Shown here in pieces: positions 53,499-63,075 of a stretch of DNA of 64,000 nucleotides (positions within the stretch are counted from its first letter, which is position 1; each line of letters begins with the position of its first letter). Source of the stretch: Paraburkholderia youngii (GTDB lineage Bacteria; Pseudomonadota; Gammaproteobacteria; Burkholderiales; Burkholderiaceae); assembly GCF_013366925.1 (NCBI RefSeq), contig NZ_JAALDK010000001.1:1495089-1559088 (forward strand), given 5' to 3'. The position numbers were made by a program, and so were the translations under genes. The notes beneath the pieces are model-generated. The model did no database searches and was not told the origin of the DNA. It saw nothing but the letters and a program-made list of their open reading frames with translations.

Positions 53499-55392
53499 CG
53501 GTGCCAGCCGCTGCGCCACTCGAGGCCAGCGCAGTGGTCGCCGCCGGAGATTGTTGGCCATAGGGAATCGCTCTGCCAGTCATCGGATGCAGCTTCGGCG
53601 GTTCTGGAAGCTTTTCGTCGGTGACGATACCAGCCTCGCGTGCCTTAATCTGCAACGCAATGTAGTGGGTCCAGATGCGCGCCTGGGCGAATCCGCCGCC
53701 GGTGAACCACAGCCCTTTTTGCGGCGTGGGTTTGTACATGTTGCACATTTCTCCGCCTTCGTCCATGCCCCAGACCGGGCCGAGCTTCTGCGCGATTTCA
53801 TTGCCCAGCAGTTGCTGCACGACCGCATGGGGCAACTGATAGCCCGTGGCCGTGACGACCAGGTCGGCCGGCTCTATCCGACCGTCCTTCATTAAAGCGC
53901 CGTCGGGAACGAACCGCTCGATATCGCTGTATTGCAACAGGCCGATCTCGCCGTTGACGATGAGGTCCGAGCATCCGACATTGAGGTAGTAGCCGCCGTG
54001 ACTCGCACGAACCTTCATTTGGTGACCACCACCCTCTGCACCAATGTCTAGCTTAAAGCCTTTGGCCTGAAGCCCATCGAGCAGTTCCTTGTCGTTTTCG
54101 AGCATGCGCTGCGTGGCAATTTTGTAGCCGCGCAGAAGAACCTCGAATGTGTTGCAGCTGACGATCAGATCACAATCATCGAGTGGCAGCCCTTCGTTGT
54201 AATAGATCGAATGGTTGATACTGGCCGACTTCACGCTAAACACCGTCAGTGACCCGCGCTGAATCATCTTGACCTTTGCGCCATGGGCATGAAGGTCTTG
54301 CGCGATGTCATGGGCAGTGTTGCCCACGCCGAGCACCATGACCTTCTTGCCATCCCATTTCGCGCCGCTGTCAAAGTGATGCGAGTGAATGAGTTCGCCC
54401 TTGAAGTCCCTCAGCCCCGGTACGTCTGGCACATTGGGCTCTCCAACCACGCCGTTCGCAAATACCAGATGGCGCGGATGGAGTATGCGCTCCGGCCCAT
54501 CGCCCAGTCGCACGCGGGCGTTCCAGACGCCGCGCTTCTCGTCGAATCGTCCCTCGACAAACGTCGTGTTTGTCCAGACGTTACACTCCATCGTTCTCGC
54601 ATACGACTCTATCCAATCGCCCAGCATGTCTTTGGGGAGATACCGGGGCCAGCTGGACGGGTACTGCAAGTAAGGCAGGTGATTCAGTTCGATACCATTG
54701 TGTAGCGCCAGCGCGCTATACCGCCGCCGCCAGACATCGCCAACCTTCGGAAGCCGCTCCACGACGAGTGCATCCACGTTTAGCAGACGCAGCCGCGCGG
54801 CCAGTTCGATGCCGTTGTGACCGCCGCCGACGATGAGCACCGCTGGCTCCCGGTCGACATAGAGCTGATCCTTGGCTCTGCGTTCGCCCCAAGGTTCACC
54901 GCCGAAAGTACGTTGTTGCGACCCATCCGGTCGATTCGGCCCAATCGGCTCTTCGAAGCCCTTGAGCTCGCGCAATGACGTGCTGATCACCCAGGCCCGG
55001 CCCGGATTAGCGGTCGGCATGCGCAGGACGCCTTGTCCCCGGCCCACGGCCGTTTCGAAGTGCATGATGGCCTCTACCACTTCTACGCCGGCCCGCGTCA
55101 GACGCCGTGGGCCGGTCCGACCCTCGGCAATTCTGAAACCATGAGCTTGAACGCGTGGTTGCTCGCTCAGTAGGCGGTCAACGACGGCTTTACGGCCGTC
55201 TGATGGCGTGATGGTCCAAGTGAACGCGAGCAGGTCGCGCCAATGGGCATCCTCGATAAACAGCGCCTCCAAAGCCGACGCGTCAAGTCCGCGCAGCGCC
55301 TCGTCGAAACTAGACAGCCAGTGCTGCACACGCTCGATATCCGGCATGGATTGAACGGACGATTCCTTGACTCCGTAAGAACTTTCAGCCAT
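53488..55392 (-). CDS. FAD-dependent flavin-containing monooxygenase with N-terminal NTF2/SnoaL-like domain
   Basis: A 634-aa protein. Residues to about 140 look like an NTF2/SnoaL-like domain (HWLSSFDEAL, LFIEDAHWRDLLAFTW). The rest is a class B flavoprotein monooxygenase: FAD motif GGGHNGIELAARL, the FMO-like FKGELIHSHHFD, and NADPH motif GVGNTAHDIAQDL. Such enzymes do Baeyer-Villiger oxidation or N/S-oxygenation. ATG 55392 has GGAG 8 nt upstream. It is divergent from the LysR gene at 55563, only 170 bp away, which probably controls it, and is coupled to the lyase gene. Confidence 0.9.
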   Translation of the reverse strand: MAESSYGVKESSVQSMPDIERVQHWLSSFDEALRGLDASALEALFIEDAHWRDLLAFTWTITPSDGRKAVVDRLLSEQPRVQAHGFRIAEGRTGPRRLTRAGVEVVEAIMHFETAVGRGQGVLRMPTANPGRAWVISTSLRELKGFEEPIGPNRPDGSQQRTFGGEPWGERRAKDQLYVDREPAVLIVGGGHNGIELAARLRLLNVDALVVERLPKVGDVWRRRYSALALHNGIELNHLPYLQYPSSWPRYLPKDMLGDWIESYARTMECNVWTNTTFVEGRFDEKRGVWNARVRLGDGPERILHPRHLVFANGVVGEPNVPDVPGLRDFKGELIHSHHFDSGAKWDGKKVMVLGVGNTAHDIAQDLHAHGAKVKMIQRGSLTVFSVKSASINHSIYYNEGLPLDDCDLIVSCNTFEVLLRGYKIATQRMLENDKELLDGLQAKGFKLDIGAEGGGHQMKVRASHGGYYLNVGCSDLIVNGEIGLLQYSDIERFVPDGALMKDGRIEPADLVVTATGYQLPHAVVQQLLGNEIAQKLGPVWGMDEGGEMCNMYKPTPQKGLWFTGGGFAQARIWTHYIALQIKAREAGIVTDEKLPEPPKLHPMTGRAIPYGQQSPAATTALASSGAAAGTDGL

Positions 55393-55562
55393 CGCGATGC
55401 TCCAGTCGTAATAAGTAGGCGAGACACCGTATTGCCGGTTCGCCCGATGCCCTTTAATGTAGGGAAACATGCGGCATGCGCCTAGCCGCGTGCGCGCCAA
55501 TGACCCTTGCCTTGCGCGCAAAGATCAACGCTTATTTATATCGACTGCCGAGGGGACATCTG

Positions 55563-56471
55563 TTGGACGACTTCGCACGTATTAAAACCTTCATCAAGGT
55601 CGTGGAGGCGGGAAGCTTCTCAGCCGCGGCACGCAATCAATATTCGGTCAGTTCCGTGGCACGTCAGGTCAAGTCCCTTGAGGACGAACTGGGAGCCCGC
55701 CTGCTCAACCGCACTACTCGCAGCCTGGCGCTCACCGATGCCGGGCGTCAGTTTTACGAACGGGTAACGGCGATCGTGAACGACTTGAACAAGGCGAAGT
55801 CCGAGGTCACGTCGATACATGAGGAAGTCAAAGGCGTTCTACGAGTGCGGCTGCGCGTAACAGCCGGAACGACGGTCGTTGTCCCAGCCTTGCCGGCCTT
55901 TCTGGCGCGCCATCCTGAACTGGAACTAGACATCACCGTTAACGACGAGCGATGCGATCTGGTTGCCAACAACATCGATGTGGCAATGTGGCTTGGAGCA
56001 ATTCCCGACGCCGAGATCGTGGCCCGTCGACTCAGTCCGACGCGGCGAATCGTCTGCGCGGCGCCGGCGTACCTCGAGCGTTACGGCCCACCGCAAACTC
56101 CCCAGGATTTGAGCCGTCACAAGTGCCTGGTGTTCGCCGCTCCGTCATACAGCAACCAATGGAGCTTCACCCGCGCGGGGCAGATTGAGAATGTTGAAGT
56201 GCACGGCAACATCCGGTCCGACAACGGCCTCGTGTTGCTGGCTTCGGCCGAGGCTGGCGTTGGCATCATAATCGCGCACGAATGGATGGTGCGCGGCGCG
56301 TTGGCAGATGGGCGTTTGATCAAGCTTTTAGGCGACTATATCGTCAACCCTCGGCCCGGCGACGCCGATCTGTATGCAGTGTTTCCTTCTAGCCGTGGGC
56401 TTTCTCGCAAGATCCGAGCGTTCGTCGATTTTTTGGTCGAGGCCTTCAGCCACGGAGACGAGCCCGCTTGA
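55563..56471 (+). CDS. LysR family transcriptional regulator
   Basis: A 302-aa LysR protein of the CrgA/DhcR-like branch. The TTG start at 55563 gives the usual family N-terminus (DDFARIKTFIKVVEAGSF), with GAGGGG 8 nt upstream; the ATG at 55476 would add 29 atypical residues. The helix-turn-helix includes SAAARNQYSVSSVARQVKSLE. It is divergent from the FAD monooxygenase-lyase pair and is the likely regulator of it. Confidence 0.9.
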   Translation: MDDFARIKTFIKVVEAGSFSAAARNQYSVSSVARQVKSLEDELGARLLNRTTRSLALTDAGRQFYERVTAIVNDLNKAKSEVTSIHEEVKGVLRVRLRVTAGTTVVVPALPAFLARHPELELDITVNDERCDLVANNIDVAMWLGAIPDAEIVARRLSPTRRIVCAAPAYLERYGPPQTPQDLSRHKCLVFAAPSYSNQWSFTRAGQIENVEVHGNIRSDNGLVLLASAEAGVGIIIAHEWMVRGALADGRLIKLLGDYIVNPRPGDADLYAVFPSSRGLSRKIRAFVDFLVEAFSHGDEPA

Positions 56472-56672
56472 CGTTGGTAGAACCGGATGGCACCACAAAA
56501 GGAGCCCTTTTCCCGGCCACCAGACTCGCTGTTAATCGATATGCTTCACCGAGCCTTCTCGCGGGGCGTGCCAAGGACCTTGGCGACCCACGCAACAGCG
56601 GATGCGGCAAACTGGTAACGTGCCAAGTGTATGGAGAATGCCGTGAAATCCAGGCCATCGAATCGTCAAACA

Positions 56673-57113
56673 ATGTCGATGAATGTTTATGAATCTCTCG
56701 ATGAGACCCATCGGGCGATCGTTCTACATCTGGAGCGGCTCAAGCTGCTTGCACAGTTGCTACCAACCGCGCCTTCTAACGAGACTGTCCGCGGCCAGGT
56801 TCGCGAAGTGATCGACTTTTTCACTGGAGCCTCACGCGAGCACCACTACGACGAGGAAAAGTTCGTCTTTCCACCACTGCTGGCCGGCACCGATGCGACG
56901 GTGCACAAGGTCATCGAACGCCTGCGAGAAGACCACGCCTGGATCGAATTGCAATGGTTGGACATTCAAGCGCAGCTTGAAACATCTGCGGAGGGCGCAT
57001 CTGCGAAAGATGGTCAGGACCTGATCGCCGCAATTGACGACTTTGCCCTCCTTATGCATGACCACATGGCCTTGGAAGAGTCTACGTTGCACTCGGTGCA
57101 CTCGGCAGACTAG
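56673..57113 (+). CDS. Hemerythrin HHE-domain protein
   Basis: About 146 aa, a four-helix di-iron fold with the ligand set DETHRAI, SREHHYDEEKFVFP, EDHAWIELQW and MHDHMALEESTLH. Such proteins bind O2 or NO or sense iron/redox. Start uncertain: ATG 56673, 56679 or 56631 are all possible. It follows the LysR gene in the same direction with 200 bp between. Not clearly linked to the pathways around it. Confidence 0.88.
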   Translation: MSMNVYESLDETHRAIVLHLERLKLLAQLLPTAPSNETVRGQVREVIDFFTGASREHHYDEEKFVFPPLLAGTDATVHKVIERLREDHAWIELQWLDIQAQLETSAEGASAKDGQDLIAAIDDFALLMHDHMALEESTLHSVHSAD

Positions 57114-57305
57114 GCGCAATCGGTAAAGATGGCTGAATAGAGACGAGATTGATGCAGACCGCGCAGTTGGAAGTCGCTCAGCTGTGTAGAGCGCGCACCC
57201 CTCGCCGCTCTTCACGTTCACAAGAAACACGCACGTCTGGAAGAGAGGCGCCAGCGCCGTCTGCCAGTTGACGCCGCCTCATTCCTGCTGGCACTGCCAG
57301 CGCCG

Positions 57306-57327
57306 AGGCCGCGGTTTCCTGCGGCCT
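57306..57327 (-). terminator. Hairpin after the orphan binding-protein gene
   Basis: Stem AGGCCGC / GCGGCCT with an 8-nt loop, 29 nt beyond the minus-strand stop codon. No clear T-run. Confidence 0.5.
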
Positions 57328-57355
57328 TGTCCTGTCGGCGCAACCCAGGTAGAAG

Positions 57356-58390
57356 TCAGCTGCAGCTTTTGCTGTCAGCGCCGAAGACCTCCTTGGCTGT
57401 CACCCAACCGGTGGGGGCGATCTTTCTCACAAACTCGCAGAGGTTGGCCTTGGTGATGTTGACCTGCGGCGCATAGTAGGTCGGCACGCCGTTGACGGTC
57501 GCACTCGGAGCAGGCGGAGCCGCCCCCGTCCCGAGCGCGTGCGCAACATCGGCAGCTGTCAGCGCCAATTTGTCGATTGGAGCCCACACTGATTGAGTCT
57601 GCCAACCCTGCGCGATGTAGCGCAAGCTCGGCGTCGAAGCGTTGGTCCCGGAGACGTAGACGTCGCCGGGCTTCTTGCCGGCCGATTTCAAGGCCTGGAC
57701 CGCAGCCTGCCCACCGTCGTCCCACATGGTGACGACTGCCTTAATGTTCGGGTTCTTTTGCAGCGCCGCCTCCACCTCGCGCTGAGCTGATGCGGTCTCC
57801 CAGTTAGGAGTCAGGGCGTCGTACACGACCTTGATACCCGCCTTGTTGATTAGGACGTCGTTGTAGGCCTTCGACATCTCAACCTGCGCCAAGGTCGCCT
57901 TATCGCCGCGAATAAGCGCATATTGGCCGGAGGGGGAAATTTGCAGCGCCGTCGCGGCTTGAAGCTTGCCGGTTTCATAGTAGTCGCGTCCGATGTTGTA
58001 CGAGGGCGTGGCGCCGACGACGAAGCGGTCATAGCCGATGACCTTGATGCCCTTGGCCTGGGCTTCCTTGACCAAGCCGGCTGCTGCTACCGGGTCGATG
58101 GCTACCAGCACCAGGACTTTGACGCCGCGCTGAATCATGCTCTCGACTTGATTCTTCTGGGTCGCGGCACTCTCGTTCGAATATTGGAAGATTACTTTGT
58201 CGCCGTTCGCCTGCGCCCGCGCGACGAAGATTTTTTCTTCGATCGCCCAGCGAGCTTGATTCTGGGTTGGAAAAACGACACCGATCAAAACTGAGCTGTC
58301 TGCGGCGCTTGCCGTGCCAGCGAGTGCGGCCGCACATAACGAGAAGGTAGCGACCGCGCGGCGGCCGGGCGAAGTGTTGCGCAGAGCCAT
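57356..58390 (-). CDS. Orphan sugar-binding protein, near-duplicate of 42628-43662
   Basis: A 344-aa XylF-like periplasmic protein with the same length and nearly the same sequence as its copy at 42628, including the signal peptide, KVIGYDRFVVGA and SLRYIAQGWQTQSVW. AAGGAGACAT precedes the ATG, as in the copy. No ATPase or permease gene adjoins it, so it would have to use another transporter, probably the one at 43655-46425. It is divergent from the SDR-amidohydrolase operon. The duplicated unit includes about 120 bp of upstream DNA. Confidence 0.92.
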   Translation of the reverse strand: MALRNTSPGRRAVATFSLCAAALAGTASAADSSVLIGVVFPTQNQARWAIEEKIFVARAQANGDKVIFQYSNESAATQKNQVESMIQRGVKVLVLVAIDPVAAAGLVKEAQAKGIKVIGYDRFVVGATPSYNIGRDYYETGKLQAATALQISPSGQYALIRGDKATLAQVEMSKAYNDVLINKAGIKVVYDALTPNWETASAQREVEAALQKNPNIKAVVTMWDDGGQAAVQALKSAGKKPGDVYVSGTNASTPSLRYIAQGWQTQSVWAPIDKLALTAADVAHALGTGAAPPAPSATVNGVPTYYAPQVNITKANLCEFVRKIAPTGWVTAKEVFGADSKSCS

Positions 58391-58440
58391 ATGTCTCCTT
58401 GAGAATTTATTTCTTTATCGGCCTCGTTGGCCTCCGCGCC

Positions 58441-58452
58441 AGACTCTAGTCT
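58441..58452. promoter_or_regulatory. Conserved AGACT-CT-AGTCT inverted repeat, possible operator
   Basis: Same element as at 42566-42577, reversed with its gene; lies 51 bp upstream of the orphan binding-protein start. Confidence 0.45.
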
Positions 58453-58654
58453 CGAATCTTGAACCGGGACAGTCTGTACCGGAGAAAGGAGCTTTGCGCA
58501 CTGAGCAAAGCTAACGATGAGTTCGATCCGGTTGGTTTCGCGTGCGCCGTTCCGATCCGATTCTTGCGACAGACCGCAAGGTGCTTACCGCGTCCGCCAG
58601 TTGCTGCAGAATTCATGCGCCTCTAACCTTCTATCCAAGGAGGGCATCAAACTC

Positions 58655-59500
58655 ATGCTGAATCTGCACGGAAAGGTAGCTTTTGTCGCGGGCGCTGGCT
58701 CGGTCGCCGAAGGTTGGGGAAACGGCCGCGCGACCGCCGTCCTGATGGCGCGTCAGGGCGCCAAGGTGTTCGGCGTTGACTATAGTGCTGAGGCGCTATC
58801 AGGTACAACAGCCGCCATGGAACAGGAAGCAGGCGCGGACTGGACCGGCTGGCTGGCCAACATGACCTCCAGCGAGGAGGTTGAAAGGGCCGTGGCCGAG
58901 TGCCTTAGCCGATACGGCCGCATAGACATCCTTGTCAACAACGTTGGCGGAAGCGCACCCGGTACGCCGGTTTCGATGTCGGTCGATGAATGGGACGGTC
59001 AGCTTGACCGAAATTTGAAGACAGCATTCCTCGGATGCAAGCATGTCCTGCCGGTGATGGAACGCCAGTTCGCCGCGGAAGGCAGGGGAGGTGCGATTGT
59101 CAATGTATCCAGCATTGCGAGCATGAGCTTTCAGGTCGATGGACGAGTGCACGTGGCATACGCCGCTTCGAAGGCTGGCCTCGAGACACTGAGCCGCGCG
59201 ACGGCTATCGCCTATGTCAGGAAAGGCATTCGCGTAAACAGCGTCGTGGTTGGAATGATGCACACGCCACTTGTAGCGCATCGACTCACGCAGCAGCTTG
59301 GTACAGCGAATGCCGAAGACCTGGCAGCCAAGCGCAATGCGCTCATTCCAATGGGCCGCATGGGCGACGCTTGGGACGTCGCGAATGCTGTAGTCTTCCT
59401 GGCAAGTGACGAAGCAGGATACATAACGGCGACACAACTCGTCGTCGATGGCGGAGTGACGGCAGCGCGACCGGGGAACGTTGACTCCGATGCCCGCTGA
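58655..59500 (+). CDS. SDR family oxidoreductase with extended glycine motif
   Basis: A 281-aa short-chain dehydrogenase. The cofactor motif is GAGSVAEGWGNGRA, longer than the classical TGxxxGxG, and is followed by VDYSAEAL, NNVGG and the catalytic YAASK. AAGGAGGG lies 10 nt before ATG 58655; the longer reading from 58517 lacks this. It overlaps the amidohydrolase gene by 11 nt, so they are coupled. It likely oxidises a sugar or cyclic alcohol whose product is hydrolysed by the next enzyme. Confidence 0.9.
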   Translation: MLNLHGKVAFVAGAGSVAEGWGNGRATAVLMARQGAKVFGVDYSAEALSGTTAAMEQEAGADWTGWLANMTSSEEVERAVAECLSRYGRIDILVNNVGGSAPGTPVSMSVDEWDGQLDRNLKTAFLGCKHVLPVMERQFAAEGRGGAIVNVSSIASMSFQVDGRVHVAYAASKAGLETLSRATAIAYVRKGIRVNSVVVGMMHTPLVAHRLTQQLGTANAEDLAAKRNALIPMGRMGDAWDVANAVVFLASDEAGYITATQLVVDGGVTAARPGNVDSDAR

Positions 59501-60605
59501 ACAGCAATATTGTTCCGAGAAAAGCGCTGTGACCAACTCGTCAACGCACCTGCCCGTCCGCGCTGAATGGTTGGCCACGCACAGCGAAATGGCGTTGGAT
59601 CCGGCTCTTCCGGTTATCGACTCGCACCACCACCTGTACGACCGGCCGGGCTCGCGGTATCTTTTCGACGATCTTCTGTGCGATATCCGCGATGGCCACA
59701 ATGTTCGCGCCACGGTAATTGTGCAAGCCCGATCGATGCTTAGAGCTGATGTCCCAGCGCACTTGCAACCTCTTGGTGAAACAGAATTCGCCAACGGCGT
59801 CGCCGCCATGAGTGCGAGTGGAATCTACGGCGACGCTCGTGTTTGCGCCGGGATTGTTGGATTTGCGGATTTGACGCTGGGGGATGCCATTCGACCGGTG
59901 CTGGAACGCCACATCTCGCTGGCTGGCGGCCCAATCGACACGGGCGGTCGGTTTAGAGGCGTGCGACAGTCCCTGACCTGGGATGCAGACGCCTCGCTTA
60001 CGAACCCCCTCTATCCCACTACGCAATCCATGATGGACGAACCCCTCTTCCGCCGCGGGTTCGCGCATCTTGCCCCATTGGGGCTGAGCTTCGAAGCCTG
60101 GGTTTTCTTCCACCAGCTTTCGAGGGTCGCCGGACTTGCGCGCGCATTCCCGCAGACCCAGATTGTGTTAAACCACTGTGGCGGAGTCCTCGGCATTGCA
60201 GCGTACGCGAATCGACAAGCCGAGGTTTTCACGCACTGGAAACTGGGTCTGCAGGAGCTAGCGGACTGTCCCAATGTCATGGTGAAACTTAGCGGTCTAG
60301 GGATGCGGCTTGGTGGTTTTGCGTTTTCGGACCGCGAACGCGCGCCCAGTTCTGACGAGCTTGCCGACGCCTGGCGCCCTTGGATCGACACGTGCATCGA
60401 CACCTTCGGGCCCGACCGATGCATGTACGGCAGCAACTTCCCCGTTGACAAAGGTAGTTATGGCTATGGCATCGGCCTGAACGCGCTCAAGAGATTAACG
60501 GCAGAATATAGCCGTGATGACAGGGCGAACATATTCTGGCGCTCGGCACAGACGTTCTATCGCTTGCCGGAGTCGAGTATGGTTATGTCGTCATCGAACC
60601 GGTGA
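59490..60605 (+). CDS. Amidohydrolase family protein (lactonase/fuconolactonase-like)
   Basis: A 371-aa metal-dependent TIM-barrel hydrolase (PF04909). It has IDSHHHLYD near the N-terminus, QIVLNHCGG in the middle and MYGSNFPVDK near the end, which supply the metal and catalytic residues. Relatives hydrolyse lactones such as L-fucono-1,5-lactone and 2-pyrone-4,6-dicarboxylate. The start at ATG 59490 overlaps the SDR gene; a GTG at 59529 is an alternative. It is bracketed by two SDRs, fitting dehydrogenation followed by ring opening. Confidence 0.88.
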   Translation: MPAEQQYCSEKSAVTNSSTHLPVRAEWLATHSEMALDPALPVIDSHHHLYDRPGSRYLFDDLLCDIRDGHNVRATVIVQARSMLRADVPAHLQPLGETEFANGVAAMSASGIYGDARVCAGIVGFADLTLGDAIRPVLERHISLAGGPIDTGGRFRGVRQSLTWDADASLTNPLYPTTQSMMDEPLFRRGFAHLAPLGLSFEAWVFFHQLSRVAGLARAFPQTQIVLNHCGGVLGIAAYANRQAEVFTHWKLGLQELADCPNVMVKLSGLGMRLGGFAFSDRERAPSSDELADAWRPWIDTCIDTFGPDRCMYGSNFPVDKGSYGYGIGLNALKRLTAEYSRDDRANIFWRSAQTFYRLPESSMVMSSSNR

Positions 60606-60666
60606 TGAGACGGCTCCAACAACACGTGAGACTAGTGCACGGTCAGATTACAACCAGGAGACATTC

Positions 60667-61479
60667 GTGAGTGGACGACTGCAGGGCAAGGTTGCCATCG
60701 TGGTGGGCGCCGGGCAGTTCCCGGGCCAAAGTGTAGGAACGGGCAGAGCAACAGCCCTGCGATTCATGCAGGAAGGTGCAACCGTGTTGGCTGTCGACCG
60801 TAATCTCGATTCCGCCCGCGAGACGATCCAACTCGCCGGCGATACGGTCGGAAGCTCGGAAGCATTCGAATCGAACGTGACGGTCTCGGAAAGTCTTAAA
60901 GCGGCTGCCGAATTCGCGGTGGCGCGGTGGGGGCGTATCGACATCCTGTTTTACAACGTAGGTGTTTCAATCGCGGGTGGAGACCGCCCCATCGACGAGA
61001 TCACCGATGACGTCTTCGATCGCATCACCAGCATTAACCTGCGCGGCGCCGTGATGGCTGCCAAATATGTCGTGCCGATCATGCGTCAGCAACAGTCGGG
61101 CGTGGTCATCAACGTGGCGTCCGTGTCTGCCATCGAGACAACGCGGCCGAACATTACCTACCGAACCAGCAAGGCCGGCCTGATTGCATTCACGCAGCAA
61201 CTGGCCATCCAACATGCTGAGCATGGCATCAGGGCAAACGCGATCCTGCCAGGTGTCATCGACACGCCGATGTCCGTCGACCAGCGGGTGAAACTCCTCG
61301 GCGGCTCACGAGAGGAATTGGTGGCCAGGCGCAGCCGGGAGGTGCCTTTGCGCGGGCAGCAGGGAACTGGCTGGGACGTAGCCAATGCGGCAGTCTTCCT
61401 CGCCTCCGACGAGGCTTCTTTCATAACTGGCGTCAGCCTGCCCGTGGACGGCGGCATGCTCATGCGGATCGGCTACTGA
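60667..61479 (+). CDS. SDR family oxidoreductase with extended glycine motif
   Basis: A 270-aa short-chain dehydrogenase starting at GTG with AGGAGACATTC upstream. The cofactor region GAGQFPGQSVGTGRA has the same kind of extended loop as the SDR at 58655. Asp follows in VDRNLD, and the catalytic pair is in YRTSK. NNAG is replaced by YNVGVS. It lies 61 bp after the amidohydrolase and 17 bp before the CMD gene. It may catalyse a second oxidation in the pathway. Confidence 0.9.
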   Translation: MSGRLQGKVAIVVGAGQFPGQSVGTGRATALRFMQEGATVLAVDRNLDSARETIQLAGDTVGSSEAFESNVTVSESLKAAAEFAVARWGRIDILFYNVGVSIAGGDRPIDEITDDVFDRITSINLRGAVMAAKYVVPIMRQQQSGVVINVASVSAIETTRPNITYRTSKAGLIAFTQQLAIQHAEHGIRANAILPGVIDTPMSVDQRVKLLGGSREELVARRSREVPLRGQQGTGWDVANAAVFLASDEASFITGVSLPVDGGMLMRIGY

Positions 61480-61496
61480 AACAGCGGAAAATCAAT

Positions 61497-62288
61497 ATGA
61501 CAAACGACCGAAATCTCGACGGCACAGGCGACGCAGCAGGAGGCTCGGCCAACATTGACGGCGCCGCAGATTTAGACGGCATCTTCAGCAGCCCGGCGGT
61601 AGTAAAGAAGCTTCGAACTATCGCGCCGTCGAACTACTCAGCGGCTCAGCGTTTCTGGCAATCGGCGCAAACGGCTCCAGCGCTGACCCCGCGCGTGAAG
61701 GAGCTAATCCTTCTGGCACTGCACGCAACCTCAACGGCGCTCGATAGCGATGGAGTTCGACGGCACGCCGATCGGGCGGTCGCGGCAGGCGCTTCCGAGC
61801 AGGACATATTCGACGTTCTGCTGACGATCGTCGGCATCGCTAACCACGCGCTGTACTTCGCGGTGCCGGTGTTGATGCGCGAATTGCGGTCGCTTGGCCA
61901 CCCCGATGCTGAGCTTCCGCCGATTACTGCCGAATCGGAGACCGTCAAAGAAGAATTCATCCGCGCGCGCGGCTTTTGGAACGACCAGCGCGATGTCATT
62001 GTCAGGGCGATGCCGGACTATTTCACCGCTCTCGCACAGTTATCTGCCGAGCCCTGGACGAACGGTTCACTAACGGACAAAGAACGTGAACTTGTCTGCA
62101 TCGGCATCGACTGCACGGTGACTCACATGTACGAACCGGGGCTGGTCATTCACATCCGAGGAGCCCTGAAGCAGGGAGCAACCCGGGCCGAGATTCTCGA
62201 GGTTTTCCATCTCGCTGCGATGACCGGCCTGTCTGGATACATCCTTGGCGCCGAGGCGCTTTACGGTCACGACAACCCTCGACAGTAA
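61497..62288 (+). CDS. Carboxymuconolactone decarboxylase-like (CMD/AhpD fold) protein
   Basis: A 263-aa protein with two CMD-fold halves. The first has LTPRVKELILLALHAT and HADRAVAAGASEQDI, the second LTDKERELVCIGIDC and HIRGALKQGATRAEI. CMD family members are decarboxylases or peroxidases that use a Cys pair; here one Cys pair-like site appears as ELVCIGIDC, without the standard CxxC. It closes the SDR-amidohydrolase-SDR operon. Function beyond the fold is unknown. Confidence 0.85.
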   Translation: MTNDRNLDGTGDAAGGSANIDGAADLDGIFSSPAVVKKLRTIAPSNYSAAQRFWQSAQTAPALTPRVKELILLALHATSTALDSDGVRRHADRAVAAGASEQDIFDVLLTIVGIANHALYFAVPVLMRELRSLGHPDAELPPITAESETVKEEFIRARGFWNDQRDVIVRAMPDYFTALAQLSAEPWTNGSLTDKERELVCIGIDCTVTHMYEPGLVIHIRGALKQGATRAEILEVFHLAAMTGLSGYILGAEALYGHDNPRQ

Positions 62289-63075
62289 CTCGGAGCCCGT
62301 TCGAAATCGGCTTAAAGACGCCATTTTGTTTTCCGTATAGCGGCGCCGGCGGACTTTCGGCGCAGGCAGCAAAGACGCCTTTCAAGCAAAGGAGCGGCAG
62401 CTTCTCGGCGCTCCGACGCCGGCCGTGCGCCGAGCAGTGATGCCGTTTCAACCGGCTTGACAGCCTGTCTTGTACCGGGAGACGCGGCTGTGCTCAGTTC
62501 CGTCAAGCGCGCCCGGAAATCGATAGGATTGATATTAGGATAGCCTTGGTGATGCGCATCGCGTCCGCCCCCGGGGGAGATCAGGTCGGGCGAAGGCATT
62601 CGCTCGGCCTGATTCACCCGACAATTTCTCCGCCTTCCAGGAATTGAGCCCCGAGCCGTTTGGATGATATTGGGCACCTTTAGATCGTTTGACAGTGGCC
62701 GACAGGTATTAGCCACGCAAGGAGCCTTTCTCACTTTTGCGTCCGGGGCAACGTTCCTTACCGTGCGGCCGCCTGTTATCCGCCGCCGCCCGGTCCTAGA
62801 ATGAATTCAGGACAGAACACTGCTCGCAAGACCAGGACCGGCACTTCAACTTCGGCTTATCGGACCTGGTGTCGGAAGTCGCAAATACATCGGGCGTTCG
62901 TTTCCAGCCAATGAGCCTTCACGCAGCTTATGCACTTGATATGGGCTCAAGAAAGTACCCGCCACTCATTTAGTGCGCGGCATGCTTCAGACATCCCCGG
63001 CCGCGTCTGGATGCCAATTCAAAACGGGCGTCAATGAAAAACGCCGCAAAACAGGATCAAACAGGAGACATCCTA
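62289..63075. other. Gene-free region upstream of the last MFS gene
   Basis: Nearly 790 bases with no recognisable gene on either strand; the 140-codon minus-strand frame at 62312-62734 has no motif. No copy of the shared dyad was seen. Confidence 0.5.

Noticed and set aside
58580..58615. GGTGCTTACC upstream of the SDR at 58655
   Set aside because: Only one half-site; the T-N11-A dyad and downstream hexamers are absent.
58799..59809. 336-codon minus-strand frame
   Set aside because: Antisense to the SDR and amidohydrolase genes, both with clear catalytic motifs; no ribosome-binding site or similarity seen.
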